NCBI GenBank assembly: GCA_023935145.1 | Contig: CM043700.1 | Location: forward strand, 135,876,828-135,940,827 | Source: Bretschneidera sinensis | Lineage: Eukaryota; Streptophyta; Magnoliopsida; Brassicales; Akaniaceae | Length of the DNA stretch: 64,000 nucleotides | Reading direction: 5' to 3' | In this document: positions 12,605-24,200 of the stretch, piece by piece | Layout of the letters: each line of letters begins with the position of its first letter | How positions within the stretch are numbered: the stretch's first letter is position 1 | Program-made: the position numbers and the translations under genes | Notes under the pieces: generated by a model | Seen by the model: only the letters and a program-made list of their open reading frames with translations | What the model was told of the DNA's origin: nothing | Database searches by the model: none

Positions 12605-12930
12605 TGGATAATGGTAATGGCTTAGTGGTAAAGAAATTGGTTTTGTGGGAGATCCAAGTTTGAGGCATGATAGCAACAAAATTGATTAATTTTTGGTGGA
12701 GTTGCTACGTAGTGACGGTTCCTAGCGTTCCGAATAATCTTGAGCTCTGTCTCACTAATGCGTTGGGTACTAGATTTTCAGTGGAATTCGAGTCAAGCTA
12801 TGGCTTAACTCATCTTGAGAAAGCGCCTACAATCCTCATTGTCTAAGTCTCTCTTGGCATTGGTTCCAATGGATAAGAGTTCCCGTGGTCACGCACAAAG
12901 CTGGTTGATACTTAGAAAAAAAATACAGTA
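12605..12930 (+). mobile_element. tRNA-derived SINE-like element
   Basis: The 5' part has a tRNA-like A box (ATGGCTTAGTGGTAAAG, about 12615-12633) and, some 30 bases later, a degenerate B box (GATCCAAGTTTGAGGC, about 12651-12667), the pol III promoter arrangement of plant SINEs. A non-coding body of about 240 bp follows and ends in an A-rich tail near 12915-12926. No target duplication was established. Confidence 0.5.
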
Positions 12931-13154
12931 TTTTTTTTAAATTTGTAAAACAGAAAAAAAAAAACTACGTTAAAACAGTTTACCAAACATGACCTAAATT
13001 TCCGGATCTCATGAGGAAAGCACAAGCACGACTACTGCACGAGCACAAGGCCACAAGGCAGAAGCAGTCCAAAAAAAAAATGCGTAATATTCTGTCGTCA
13101 ACTGCATGGCCATCTTCTCGTTGTCTTTGTTTTCGATGGCACCATTTCCCGCCA

Positions 13155-13472
13155 TTTTCTGGTATATATATTTATATGGTTCGAATATCCAAAAGGCATA
13201 TCTTCTGTCATATCCTTAGAATAATTCTCTCTCCTCCAATTCATAGAGATTGAGAAAAGAGAAATCAAAATCAGAAACTCTTTGGCAGAAGGCTTTGTTT
13301 CATTGGTGATTGGGCAACCAATCCCAATTCTTTCGCCACCTCCGTGATAAACCCTAGTGTGATTGGTTCCTTTAAAACCCCAAAAACTCCTCACTTGACT
13401 CGATAAACACGCTTCATTTATAAAGACCCAAAGCTCTGTTTTTCTCTGATTGAAGAACATTATTGTCCATCA
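13155..13472 (+). promoter_or_regulatory. core promoter and 5' leader of the kinase gene
   Basis: A strong TATA box (TATATATATTTATAT) lies at about 13163-13177. The following 290 bases are C/T-rich and hold a CCAAT motif near 13318, but no ATG after the TATA region until the start codon at 13473. The TATA-to-ATG distance suggests a leader of roughly 260-280 nt. Confidence 0.55.
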
Positions 13473-15257
13473 ATGGAAACTCCTCCTTCCCCTTCTCATG
13501 TTGTCATCGCCTACGATGCTACCAAAGATCGCAGCCAGGACGAGCTCAAGCTCACTGTTCATGGTATGCGAGTGAGGGGTGACATTCTTCGTCCCGGCGA
13601 TACGCTTCTTGTGCTGGGAGTTTTGCATAGGGTGCTTCACCCTAGTAAGTTTTGATGAATTGTTTCTTTCGTTATAATCATCCTATACTGAATTTATCGT
13701 AATTACGTGGGCATGATGAGTTAATATCTCAAAAGGGTTACTCGCAGAAAAGTTTGGTGAATTTATCTTGATTACAAATTAGAAGTTTAGAACTATCCTA
13801 CTCTATATTACTTGGCGCACATAGCATATCAAATTTATCAAAAGGGGTACTATTGTGATTTTCTTTCTTTTTAATCTTTGTCATAGTGGGTTACTCAATG
13901 AAAGCATGTCCCGAATCCTTTGCTGGAACAACTGATCGTGCCATTGAAGAAGAAGTTACGAAGAAAGTTGAACTGTATTTAAATATGCTCCTGCAAATTG
14001 CTGAAGAGTGTGAAGATGAAGGGGTAATTTTGCATTCATTGTTTTCCATTGACACCGTGTTTCTCTTTAACAAGACAAGGTGTAGGATTATTTATGGAGT
14101 ACTTAAACTAGCAATAACATTTTGATTAGATAATAGTCTTAAAAGTATTGAGTGGTCTGAATCTGGATATATTTGTTGTAAAGTTTTGTAGAACATACAT
14201 ATTGGCACCCCTTCCCCTGCGTGTATTTGGGGAATCATGTTGTTCTCGGGTGGCAATAACTTGGCGTTTTGGTGAGATTTCAAAAATCAAATCAGTGATT
14301 GGATATACTCTTAGTGTTTGTAAATGCCTAGGCACCTAGCAATAAGCTGTAGGGTACAACTTAGAAATATTTATCAAGTCTTAAAAAGGAAGCCCACAGG
14401 TAAGCACTCTCAATGCCTTTTCATTAGCAGGTATGCAGTATATAAGAGGCTGCTTCTCAATTTGACAGTTTTTGAACAATAGGAACTGTCCGAAAGTCCT
14501 TGATCAAAATTCATGAGCTTAACATATGAGAAAGTGGTTGACTAAAGGTAACTCTGCTTATTGAGAGCACATCATTATCACTATTAGTGATACATCCAAC
14601 TATTTAGTGTGTTAGCATCATTGCTTGACATGGGATAGTCTAAAACTTGGATTTACACAGGTTCTGTCAAGGGGCTCTTTGTCACTTTGGTAGTCTCTCT
14701 AGGGATCAGTAGTTTACCTACTCCTTTACTTGAACGCAAATTGTAGTCGAGCGCCATTAAAGTGGGAGTATACTTACTGATGGTACGTTGTTGCTTCCTT
14801 GAATTACCTCTTTATGGGCATATCAGGAAAAAAATTGTCTTGCTTATAAGCCTTCTCTAACTGTCAAGTTAAATGAATCTGAAACAGTGACTATGAGAGA
14901 GGACTTCCCGAAAAGGGTTTGATGACCTTAATGTGTCTGATTCTGATATAGATGCCCAAACAACTACATACAATTACTCAAAATAAAACTCAAGTGGAAG
15001 AATACCTTTTTAATGGAATAATACCTTTCCAAGTCTATCTTAATGGAGTAACAAACGCTCCACCAACCCATTGTGGTGTATGTGCTGATTTCATTTTAGG
15101 GAAATTTCCCCTATTTATTTGCTTTCTGTTCATGATACTAATTTCTCTTTCCTGTTCAGGTAACCATTGAAGTTAAAATTACAGCTGGAACTCCTATTAA
15201 GAAAGTGATTTTACAAGAAGTGGTAGGCTATAAAGCAACTTGGGTTGTACTTGACAG
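13473..15257 (+). CDS. kinase gene exons 1-3: USP-like N-terminal domain
   Basis: These exons encode residues 1-135. The start ATG follows a clean leader and opens with METPPSPSHVVIAYDATKD: beta-strand VVIAYDA, then a helix, then a hydrophobic strand DTLLVLGVLH, as in UspA-like folds. Exon 2 contributes a long helix (AIEEEVTKKVELYLNMLLQI) and exon 3 the strands VTIEVKITAG and TWVVLDR. The glycine-rich ATP-binding G-x2-G-x9-G(S/T) signature of true ATP-binding Usp proteins is not apparent, so nucleotide binding by this part is uncertain. Confidence 0.85.
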
Positions 15258-18200
15258 GTAGTTCTTCTCTCTTATGTGCAAGGATTTGCATTTAACTTAG
15301 TTATATGCTTGATAGTTGATTTTGTGTTAGGAATCATTATACCAATTCCTTGACTAATGTATTTTTTCCAACCCTGAACCTGGTTTTGACTATTACTTTG
15401 TCATACATGACTTTGTATTATGTTTGACCTTCAGAGTGTATATCACATCTCTCATAGTCTGAATGGACAAAAGAATTATGTTTCAAACCCTTATATTTAT
15501 ATGCCAGCAAAGATCGAAAGATTTACATATTAGCTTTGTTGTCTCATCATCATCGGATTGCCAATTTCTTATTACTGATTGATTTCCCTCACGTATCAAT
15601 GAGATGTGTGTTGTGAAGTTCGTCAAAGAAAATTTTCCGTTTATACTATATGGGCCTTAAAAATCAGACTGTCATTGATCTGATAATCCTATGATTACAA
15701 TACTATTTTTTTATTTTATTTTATAATATCCTAAATTAATAGATTCTTCCATCTGTTTGTTATTGTAAACCGAGGTTCAAACCCAAAAGGGGTGAATTGA
15801 GATTAATTTCCCTCATGTATCGATGAGATGTGTGTTGTGAAGTTCCGTCAAAGAAAATTTTCCGTTTATACTATATGCACCTTAAAAATCAGACTGTCCT
15901 TGATCTGACAAATCTTATGATTACAGTACTATTCTTTTTTTATAATATCGTGAATTAATAGACTCTTCCATCCTTTTGTTATTGTAAACCGAGGTTCAAA
16001 CCCAAGAGGGGGTGAATTGGGTTTTAAAAACCTTTACTAATTACTTTGCAAGTTTTTAAACAGTTAAATGCACAAAGCACACAAACAAATAATATGCTTG
16101 AAAGTAAAAGAGTTTAAGGAAGAGAAAATGCAAACACTATTTATAGTGGTTTGACAATATTGGATTCCTTCCGACCCTAAGTCCACTCTCTTCAAGGAAC
16201 CTCATTGAATTAATCCATTAAAACTTTAGTCGTACAATTTCATGGGTGTTGCACAAACCTTATAACTGATCTTTTCCTCACGGAAGCTATAACGAAGTGT
16301 TTAATCCTAAATACTCTAAGAGTTATACCAACTCTTTCCCTTTACAATAAACGAAATTTGTTGTAAAGTAAATGTTAGAGAGATAGCAATAAGTACTTTT
16401 ATAAATGAACAATATCTATCTTTCAAGAACAAGCTTGATGAATGGCTCAACAATAAATTTTTCAAAGCTTTTTGAGAATTAATGAGTTATCTTGTGAATT
16501 GAATGTGTTCTCTTCTTATTTAAATGCTCATTGAAGTGGATTTATATAGTCTTGAATCAATATGGTCGTTTGACATTGACTTGGTAGGTTTGGGGCATTA
16601 AATGCTCAAGTACTAACAGTCATATTTTCGAATTACCAGTCGACTGGGTCCTTGTACCAGTCGATTGGGTTAAGTGAAGATTTTTCACTTTTAGGCTTAG
16701 GAAGAGTATCAATCGACTGTGTGAAGTTGCCAGTCAACTGGGTCCTCAGCACCAGTCGATTAGAAACTTTCTGTCCTATATCCCAATCGACTGGTATAGG
16801 GACCCAGTCGACTGGGTTGTCCTTCAATTTAGTTTTCCTTTTCAAAAACAGTTTTTGACTTAGAAACTTTTTGTTTTTTTAGTTTTTGTCATAGTCTTTT
16901 GTAAATTGAGCCACAAATCAAGCTACATAATTGAACATAAGAGATTTACAATTGTTTCAATTATCTTAATGCCTATTCTAGATCTTCTGTCTTGTTTTGG
17001 TGTTTGAATTGTGTTGAGTTCTTGCATTTTGTTTCCATACTGAATGCTTTTACCGCTTAAACACTTAGCTAAAACTGTTAGTGTAATTAGAGTAGTGTTT
17101 TGTCATTATTAAAATCAAGTATGGGTTAATAATCTCTCCCTTTTTGATGATGACAAAACTAAGGACAGAAAAAATAGTTTTAAAAACTAAGCGCTAGTTT
17201 TTAGAAAAATTTGAGCAAAGTCTCCTCTGTTTTTCTGATAAAAACCAACCTGTTAAGAATTCAAACGCAGTTTAAATACAGTTATATCAACCAAACCAAG
17301 CAATGCAGGACAATATTACATTTGTCAACATGTTCGGAGCAAAATTCCCCCTAAATTTATGCTCTATTCTAAGGTTACATTCAGTTTTCTCTTTTTCATT
17401 GATTTTTCTTCTTTTTCTCTCCAGTTTTGACAATAGCAGAAAAAGATGTGTAAACTCAAAAAATAAGCAAAATAAACACCACAACCATGAATATAAGGCA
17501 CAAAAAACTTGTGTACAAAAACTAGGCTTGATTCAGAATTGGAAAGACTTCCCGGGAAGAATCAGAAGTTTCCACACTAGTATAAGTAGTTAAAGCGTAT
17601 AGTCGAGTACGAACAGTTCAACCCAAGCAACCATATATCATAAAAGTAACATATATATATGAGCTAAAGTCTAAAAACGTAAACCAATACAAAAATATGG
17701 ATACATCCATCTAATATGAGCTTTTAAGAAGCTATCTGAGTACAATACATGAATGTATACAATGAAAATGAATGTTCACGCTAAAATATCTAAGAGCTAT
17801 ATGTACATAATAAAAGGATAAAACAAAATCTCAGCGAGCGGAGGAATCAGAGCTGTCTCGAAGAAGATCCCGAAGCTCAGCCAAAGATCCCTCTATGTGC
17901 TCTCGGCGTAACTTAAAATCGTCTCTGAGTGTGCGAAGGTCGTAATGCATGTAATCTACTGAAGAGCTCTAGCTCTGGAACCCGGACTACATGGACAGTT
18001 GGAGGCTCGAAATAGTGTGTAGAATGTCATTGTAGCTAGCTTGACCAGCACTCAAACCCCCATACTGTGGACGAGGTGCTCGCTCGTCAGTGTCCATAGC
18101 AATGGGAGGAGTTGCATCACCAGGAACGTCATCGTCCTCCTCACTACTATCATCCTCGTCGATCTGAATGTTCCTCCCAGTCTTGGAGTAGATCATTCCA

Positions 18201-21200
18201 TCTCGGATCGTGCACCCCATCTTGTTTAGAAAAGAGACATTGATGATGTCTTTGGGGTTGATGTCCTGAGCCTTAAAAGTGGGTAGGGGGACACAAAAAT
18301 GCTGGAGGATCAAGGTGATGAGCATCCCGTATAGGAAGCACCTGGAGTCACTCGATTCGCCATTAATCATATTGACGAGAAATAGGGGGTATATATTGAA
18401 ATGGTGTCATGTTTTGAGACACTAAATCAATACCACATCTATCTTAGAAAGATAGCCCCGACTCCTGAGTCTCGGGTGGATGGTCCAGCTGACAATGAGA
18501 TTAAACATCTTTGATTCGAGGGGCATGTCACTACAGTGATGAAATGTAGTGGGCCTCAAGATAGCCTCTAACAATCTGGCACGCCTCATCGTTATCAAAG
18601 TTGTCAAGACATCCATCCAGACTCCACTAGACCTCTCCCACAGAGATCCTCAGAATATTGACCAGAAGGTCAGTGTTCACCTCAAATTCTACACCCATGA
18701 TACTGGTCTTAAACCTAAGAGCCAGTGAACTCGGTTTAACCAAGTTGGCATAAAATTGGTGAATTAGACGAGGGTAAAATTTTTGGTGAATGTTGATAAG
18801 TGCTGTCAACTGTATCGCCTCGAAAATAGGTAAAATGTTAAAGTTTTCATGACGAATAGAATCAAAATCAATGAATCTACCCGTCATGATTTTTTATGGC
18901 GTATGACAGAGTTATACTTATTCTTAGCTGCGGGGCTCCAAAAGAGTGAGTCATCAAGCTCAGTTCGTGCCTTCTTGCTCGATGAACTAGCTAGTCCCTT
19001 CCCCTTAGCATCCGATGCCGAGGACTTCGTAGACAAAGGCCTTGTAGGCGCGTGAGGTCCTCCAACGGTGGTTTTGATGTGTATTCTTTCAAACATTTTG
19101 GGAAAATCGTTTTAGAGAGAGATTTGGGGAAATGTGGAGTTTTCAACCATGAAAAGTTGAAAAATGGATGATTTGGGGTTGAAGGTTCTATGAATTATTT
19201 TTGAGAGATTTTGGATTGAAATCAAGGTTTTTCTAGAGAGAAAACTTATGGTTTTTCAAAAATGGTGTGAAAACTGAAAAATATGAAGAGACTATTTATA
19301 GAATCGCGATACCAGTCGACTGGGTTAGGGTACCAGTCAACTAGGTCCTTCATAATTTAGGGATTTTTTGATATACCAGTTGAATAGGTCAGGACACCAG
19401 TCGACTGGGTAAACTGGCAAAAAGACACCAATCGATTGGATGTACCATACTAGTCGACTGGGTAGGCCACCAAAATTTCAAATTTTGGCTCCAAACAATG
19501 TCTTGTAGTACCAGTCCACTGGATGATTTGTACTTAGTCGACTTGTAAAATGGACAATGGGATACCAATCAACTGGGGTCATGCTACTAGTCGACTAGGT
19601 CCTTCAGAAAACTTAAAAGTTTGAGTTCTAACTTGGAATTTTAGCACGAAATTGTTTATCTATGCCATCTTGAGTGGGAGATATATTAAATAAGAGTTAG
19701 TACTTATTCAATAGATATCAAATATGCATATAATGAATGTTGATCCAATCAAACATACATTTTATCATAGTCTTTCAAGCCCATCAATAGTATAATCTTG
19801 CAAAAGTTATTTTCACTTAAGGGTTTTGTAAGAATATCAGTTATTTGATCTTCTGAAGGAATGAATTCTAGTATAATATCACCCTTTTGAGCATGGTCTC
19901 TTATGAAGTGATATCTAATTTCTATGTGTTTGGTTATAAAATGCTGAATAGGGTTTTTGGTTAAGTTGATAGCACTAGTGTTATCACAATGAATTGGTAT
20001 ATCTGTAAAGTTCATGTCATACTCTTCTAATTGTTGTTTCATCAACAACACTTGTGCACAACAACTTCCGGCTGCTACATATTCTGCTTCTGCGGTTGAT
20101 AGTGCAAACGAATTTTGTTTCTTAGAAAACCAAGAGGTTAACATTGCACCTCAAAATTGGCATGTTCCACTAGTGCTTTTTCTATCTAGTCTACAGCCCA
20201 CAAAATCAGCATATGAATATCCTACAAGCACAAAAGTTGATTTTCTAGAATACCATAACCCTAGGTTTTGAATCCCTTGTAGATATCTAATGTTTCTTTT
20301 TACTGCAATTACATTTGATTCCTTAGGATTAGCTTGAAATCTAGCACACATGCATACGCTGAACATTATATCAGGTCTACTTGCAGTTAGATAAAGTAAA
20401 GCTCCAATCATGCTTCTATAAGTTTTATTATCTACACACTTACCTTCCTCATCTAGGTCAAGTTTTGTAGAAGTGCTCATGGGAGTGCCAATTGACTTTG
20501 AGCTTTCCATCTCGAACCTCTTTAATAGGCCATTGGTGTACTTTGATTGATTGATGAAGATGCTTTCTTTCAATTGTTTGATTTGAAGTCCAAGAAAGTA
20601 AGTAAGCTCTCCCATCGTGCTCATTTCAAATTCACCTTGCATGCACTTAGCAAACTCTTGACACATAGATTCATTAGTAAGACCAAATATAATATCATCA
20701 ACATATATTTGGACTAGTAGTGTGTCATTTTTGTAAGTTTTTGTTAAGAGAGTTGTGTCTAGCTATTTTTCCTCTTGTAAAACTAATTTCAAGCAAAAAC
20801 TTACTTAGTCTTTCATACCATGCTCTTAGAGCTTGCTTCAACCTATAGATAGCTTTAGAAAGCTTATATACATGGTTTGGAAGACTAAGATTTTCAAATC
20901 AATGAGGTTGCTCAACATACACATCTTCTTCTATAAAATCATTTTAAAATGCATATTTTACATCCATTTGAAATAGCTTAAATTTATTAAAGCATGCAAA
21001 GGCCAATAACAAATGGTTTCTAATCTAGCTACGAGAGCATAAGTCTCATCAAAATCTATTCATTCTTCTTGATTATATCCCTTAGCAACTAGCTTAGCCT
21101 TGTTCTTAGTTACTATTCCATTTTCATCTATTTTATTTCTATATACCCATTTAATTCCTATTATAGTGTGATTCTTTGGTTTAGGAACTAGATTACATAC

Positions 21201-24200
21201 TTTGTTTCTTTCATATTGATTTAATTCTTCTTGCATAGCATTTATCCAATCAACATATTTTTCAGCTTCTACAAAAGTCTTAGGTTCTACTTGAGATAAA
21301 TAAGCTACAGAATTACAAATATTTCTAATAGAGGAATGAGTTCTTACCCCTTGATCGATTGGATGATAATTCACATATCTCTAATCTTTGGGAAAACTAT
21401 CCTCTTGTTGACTTGAAGATGGTTGATCAAGATTATGAGTATCTACCTTTTGATTTAATTGAGGTTCACTATCCTTCGGGTCAACTTCACAGGTATTGCA
21501 CAAAACTTACAATCGATCTCTTTCTCATGGAAGCTACAAAAAAATGTTTAATCCTAAACACTTTAAGAGTTATGCCAACTCTTTCCATTTACAATAAATG
21601 AAATTTGCTATAAAGTAAATGGTAGAGAGATAGTAATAAGTGCTTTTACAAATGAACAATATCTCTCTTTCAAGAATAAGCTTGATGAATGGCTTAACAA
21701 TAAATTTTTCAAAGCTTTCTGAGAATTAATGAGCTATCTTGTGAATTAAATGTGTAATATTCTTATTTAAATGCTCATTGAGGTGGGTTTATATAGCCCT
21801 GAATCAATATGACCGTTTGACATTGACTTGGTAGGTTTGGAGGAGTATTAACTGCTCAAGTCTCGCGTCTCAAACGATCATATTTTCGAATTACCAGTCG
21901 ATTAGGTCTTTGTACCAGTCGACTGGGTTAAGTGAAGATTTTTCACTTTTTAGGCTTATGAAGAGTACCAATCGACTGGATCAGTGGACCAGTCAACTGG
22001 GTGAAGTTACCAGTCGACTGGGTCCTCAGCACCAGTAGATTGAGAACTTTATGTCCCATATCCCAGTTGACTGGTATAGGGACCCAGTCGACTGGGTTGA
22101 CAATCCAATTTTCCTTTTCAAAACCGATTTTTGACTTAGACACTTTTTGTAATTTTAGTTTTGTCAAAGTCTTTTGTAAATTGAGCCACAGATCAAGCTA
22201 TATAATTGAACATAAGAGATTTACAATTGTTTCAATTATCTTAATGCCTATTCTAGATCTTTTGTCTTGTTTTGGTGTCAGAATTGCGTTGAGTTCTTGC
22301 ATCTTGCTTCCGTACTGAATGCTTTTACCGCTTAAACATTTAGATGAAACTGTTAATGCAATTAAAGTAGTGTTTTGTCATTATTAAAATCAAATACAGA
22401 TCAACAGTTATCATTATCAAAAAGTTTGGTGTCACTGTTTATTTATGTTTTCCAAGATTCACGCCCTATTTAATCTATATGTCTATATAGTGATCTCTAT
22501 CTCTAAGCACATATAATACAACCTACATGTTCTATGGCAATTAATTCAACACAACAAGGTGAACCTAACTATGTTAGCCAAATTATGTAACTCAAGATAA
22601 TCCATCACATAAAAAATTATACAAAATGATAATACTTGCTGCTGCTCACTTCTTTGATTGTACATGATGAAACTATTTCTCCCCATCATATATTTTTCTA
22701 AGAGCACAAGAATCAGTCTTCAAAATTTACATATTTCAAATTGTAAATTTAACTCTTAATTTTGATTTAAATTTCCAAGTCAATGAATGTTCATATCTCT
22801 CTCTCTCTCTCTCTCTCTCTCCGGACCCATGAACATGTGTTCATATCTCTGTCTCTGAACCCATGAACATGTGTGTGTATGTGCACCATTGTCAGTTGCT
22901 TATTTTTCTGTATTCGATTTGCTTTTGTATAACTTAAAGATCTTAACAGGCACCTTAGACGGGATTTGCGGTTTTACCTAAAGCAGATACCTAGTAAAGT
23001 TGCATTGGTTCAAGATAACTTGACTGTGGAAGTTGTGAGGCCTTATACTACGAATGAAACAGATGCTATAGAACATAAATTGTTTTATTCCATGTCCAAA
23101 CCTGTTTCTCTATTGATGTATCAAGATAATGACTCCTTCCCGAGTGGTTCGCGGGAAAGCTCTGATATGCATAAGAGCACCTCTTTGCTTTCATCTTCAT
23201 TCAAATCACATGAGCATAGTCTTTTGTCAGATTTCGGGAATTCCTCCAAGCAAGAAGCATCAGGTCAGTGAGCCTGTCATATTTGCACTTATACCGATAT
23301 ATTATAACATTTTAATTGCAGTCTGTTATTTAAGTTCTCATTAGTAGAATATGACCCTTTGTAATGACCTTTTACAAAACGTTTGACAACATAGTATAAA
23401 TCTCATGCTGGAACTTTTCATGCTTCATTTCTTTAGTGTTTTTTTATATATTTATATTCTATTCTTTCAATTTTATAGGAATAATGTTTTACTGAATTTG
23501 GATTCTTATTTGTTTTTTTTCACACTGTCAATATCCTTTCTGCTCTACCCAAGGCAATATCTTTGTTATCAAGTCGCAAACAATAATGTCCATTGCCTCC
23601 TGTCCACGTCTTTTTGGATCTTGTGTTATTCTTTGATTCCTTATGCATGGATCATGTCACTCTTTTCTACCAGCGTTTTCGTAGATCATCCTTATGCATG
23701 TCCGGACCATCTTAAGTGATCCATCTTCGTATATAATCAATTGTTACCACTTCAATTCTTTTATGGGTGTATTTATCATGTATTCTTTACTCGTATTATA
23801 ACCAAATAATAGAAGCATCCTCAAGTCTGTTTTGAGGCATGATCTTTATAACCTAGTTTGCCATAAAATATTTTCGATACAGATATTTAAGTTTGACTAT
23901 GTTCTAAGACTGACTTTCTATTGGGAATTCTGACACCCCAAAACAACTACGCAATCACAATAGCAAAAATAAAGGAAAAAAAAGCACAAGATCGAATTTT
24001 TAACTGTGGTTCGACACCTCTTGCTTAAGTCCACGAGCCAATCGTTATTCCACTACTTTTGTAACTTTTGGATTGAGGAATACACAATTTTTTGAGACAA
24101 AACTGTGTGAAAACTGTTTCAATTCATAGAAAAATTATTTTCCTTTCTTCTGTATTTACTGTACACGACTGAGTATGTATATATAGCAAAGAATTCTATC

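Larger units (their letters stand above)
15983..22406 (-). mobile_element. Copia-3: degenerate SIRE-like Ty1/copia element in intron 3
   Basis: LTRs lie at 15983-17131 (3' LTR, 1149 bp) and about 21490-22406 (5' LTR, lacking roughly its inner 260 bp). The target duplication GTTAT is at 15978-15982 and 22407-22411. Read on the minus strand, the 5' LTR begins TGTTGATCTGTATTTG, and a purine tract (AAAAAGGGAGAGAT) precedes the 3' LTR near 17132-17150. The inside keeps RT/RNase H remains and a downstream third ORF, but gag, protease, integrase and the primer site are gone. The lineage call (SIRE/Maximus-like) rests on the third ORF and the LTR start. Confidence 0.85.

Noticed and set aside
13098..13460. 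120-codon minus-strand frame over the kinase promoter
   Set aside because: Lies opposite TATA box and leader, with no recognisable domain; shadow frame.
16633..16858. Mirror open frames on both strands with DWVP/SRL repeats
   Set aside because: They translate the palindromic CAGTCGACTGG array of an LTR, not a gene.
16630..22100. Repeated 14-bp words resembling a CRISPR-like array
   Set aside because: Spacing irregular, copies degenerate, host is a plant, and the words are parts of LTRs.
23919..24114. Cassandra TRIM (5S rRNA in the LTR)
   Set aside because: No 5S internal promoter sequence is visible in either LTR.
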